NCBI GenBank assembly: GCA_913057885.1
Contig: CAJXOI010000054.1
Coordinates: 1-6,286 of the forward strand
Source of the DNA: an uncultured Micavibrio sp.
Lineage (GTDB): Bacteria > Pseudomonadota > Alphaproteobacteria > Micavibrionales > UBA1664
Direction: 5' to 3'
DNA: 6,286 bases
The notes beneath the pieces are model-generated. The model searched no databases, was not told the origin of the DNA, and saw nothing but the letters and a program-made list of their open reading frames with translations. This document shows, piece by piece, positions 5,792 to 6,286 of this stretch. Position numbers and translations under genes: made by a program. Position 1 is the first letter of the stretch; each line of letters begins with the position of its first letter.

Positions 5792-6286
5792 TTAATCTTT
5801 TTCGCTGAGGTATCGAAGGAACGCCGCATCGGGTGAGAGGATCATCTTTGTTGCGCCCTGTTCTCCCATGGATGTTCGATATGCTTCCATAGATCTGGTA
5901 AAGGCATAGAAATCAGGGTCACGGTTATAAGCCTTGTTATAAATTTCTGTTGCGATTTTATCGCCTTCCCCTTTCAGGATTTGCGCTTTCTTATTGGCAT
6001 CGGCCAAAATGATTGTGCGTTCTTTATCGGCGGTGGATCTGATCTCCAAAGCTTTTTCTTGACCGTTCGATCTGGTTTGCGTCGCAAGCTCTTTACGCTC
6101 CGTAATCATACGATTTACGGTTGACGTTTGAAGGCGTTCTGTGAGGTCGGCACGGACAATACGAATATCAACGATTTCAACACCGCGCGGTTTCATCTCG
6201 CCATTCACACGATCGCGAATGCGAACCATTAAATCTGCCCGTTCGGACGACAAAATCTGGCGCAATGTTGAATTCCCCAATGTATC
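5792..6286 (-). CDS. hflC: Protease modulator HflC, C-terminal part (5' end beyond window)
   Basis: The last 164 residues of an SPFH/prohibitin-family protein; the frame is open through the window edge, so the gene continues past 6286 and the TTG near the edge is not taken as its start. With HflK, HflC forms a membrane complex that surrounds and modulates the FtsH protease. Visible parts are the end of the SPFH domain (GVEIVDIRIVRADLTERLQT), the family motif region RMITERKELATQTRSNGQEKA, a long charged helix likely to be coiled coil (EIRSTADKERTIILADANKKAQILKGEGDK), and the typical tail NRDPDFYAFTRSMEAYRTSM with LSPDAAFLRYL near the end. The Glu-Arg-Lys-Glu and GEGDK…A sequences match HflC better than HflK, which has a longer, more variable C terminus. 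hflK is expected just upstream, outside the window. Confidence 0.95.
   Translation of the reverse strand, partial: DTLGNSTLRQILSSERADLMVRIRDRVNGEMKPRGVEIVDIRIVRADLTERLQTSTVNRMITERKELATQTRSNGQEKALEIRSTADKERTIILADANKKAQILKGEGDKIATEIYNKAYNRDPDFYAFTRSMEAYRTSMGEQGATKMILSPDAAFLRYLSEKD

Noticed and set aside
5776..5805. Possible terminator between aox and hflC
   Set aside because: ATTAA and TTAAT arms and a short T run are present, but the stem is short and all A-T, so I could not support a hairpin terminator.
6278..6280. TTG near the window end as the start of HflC
   Set aside because: The frame continues to the window edge and the visible part is only the C-terminal half of the family, so this is an internal leucine codon.

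Overview
The window looks like chromosomal DNA from a fairly AT-rich alphaproteobacterium (GC around 40% by eye, not computed). This rests mainly on the minus-strand order hflC, degP-type protease, miaA. That neighbourhood is, from memory, common in alphaproteobacteria, where serB and a small DUF2065 gene often accompany it. The MiaA sequence (KAHGF…TRQYAKRQMTW) also reads like alphaproteobacterial versions. I cannot resolve the order or genus.

Layout. Bases 1-533 (plus strand) hold the 3' end of a Pmp3/YqaE-type membrane peptide gene, followed 9 nt later by a DUF4112 membrane protein gene, probably as one transcript. Bases 541-777 (minus) encode a 78-residue protein built from the conserved N- and C-terminal helices of flagellar rod/hook proteins, with almost nothing between them. 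Bases 839-1333 (plus) encode an unrecognised small lipoprotein, whose end overlaps the end of a convergent EamA/DMT-family transporter gene (1302-2213, minus). The transporter follows miaA (2223-3119, minus) with a 9-nt gap. Between miaA and the upstream degP-type gene (3215-4774, minus) lies a 94-bp inverted-repeat element whose end supplies the miaA start codon. A 281-bp divergent region (4775-5055) separates degP from a plus-strand alternative oxidase gene (5056-5781). That gene ends 10 nt from the convergent, incomplete hflC (5792 to beyond the window edge).

How the genes fit together. HflC (with HflK, presumably just outside the window) and the DegP-type protease belong to envelope protein quality control. 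MiaA modifies tRNA and is commonly near hfl genes. The alternative oxidase is a respiratory enzyme unrelated to that theme, has its own strong ribosome binding site, and sits on the opposite strand between hflC and degP, so it looks like an insertion into an otherwise conserved block. The left third is a set of small membrane or envelope proteins with no clear shared pathway.

I see no wholly novel multi-gene system. The items most worth a second look are the alternative oxidase wedge, the repeat that has become the miaA translation start, and the orphan mini flagellar-rod protein. No tRNA, rRNA, CRISPR array, insertion sequence or prophage was recognised.
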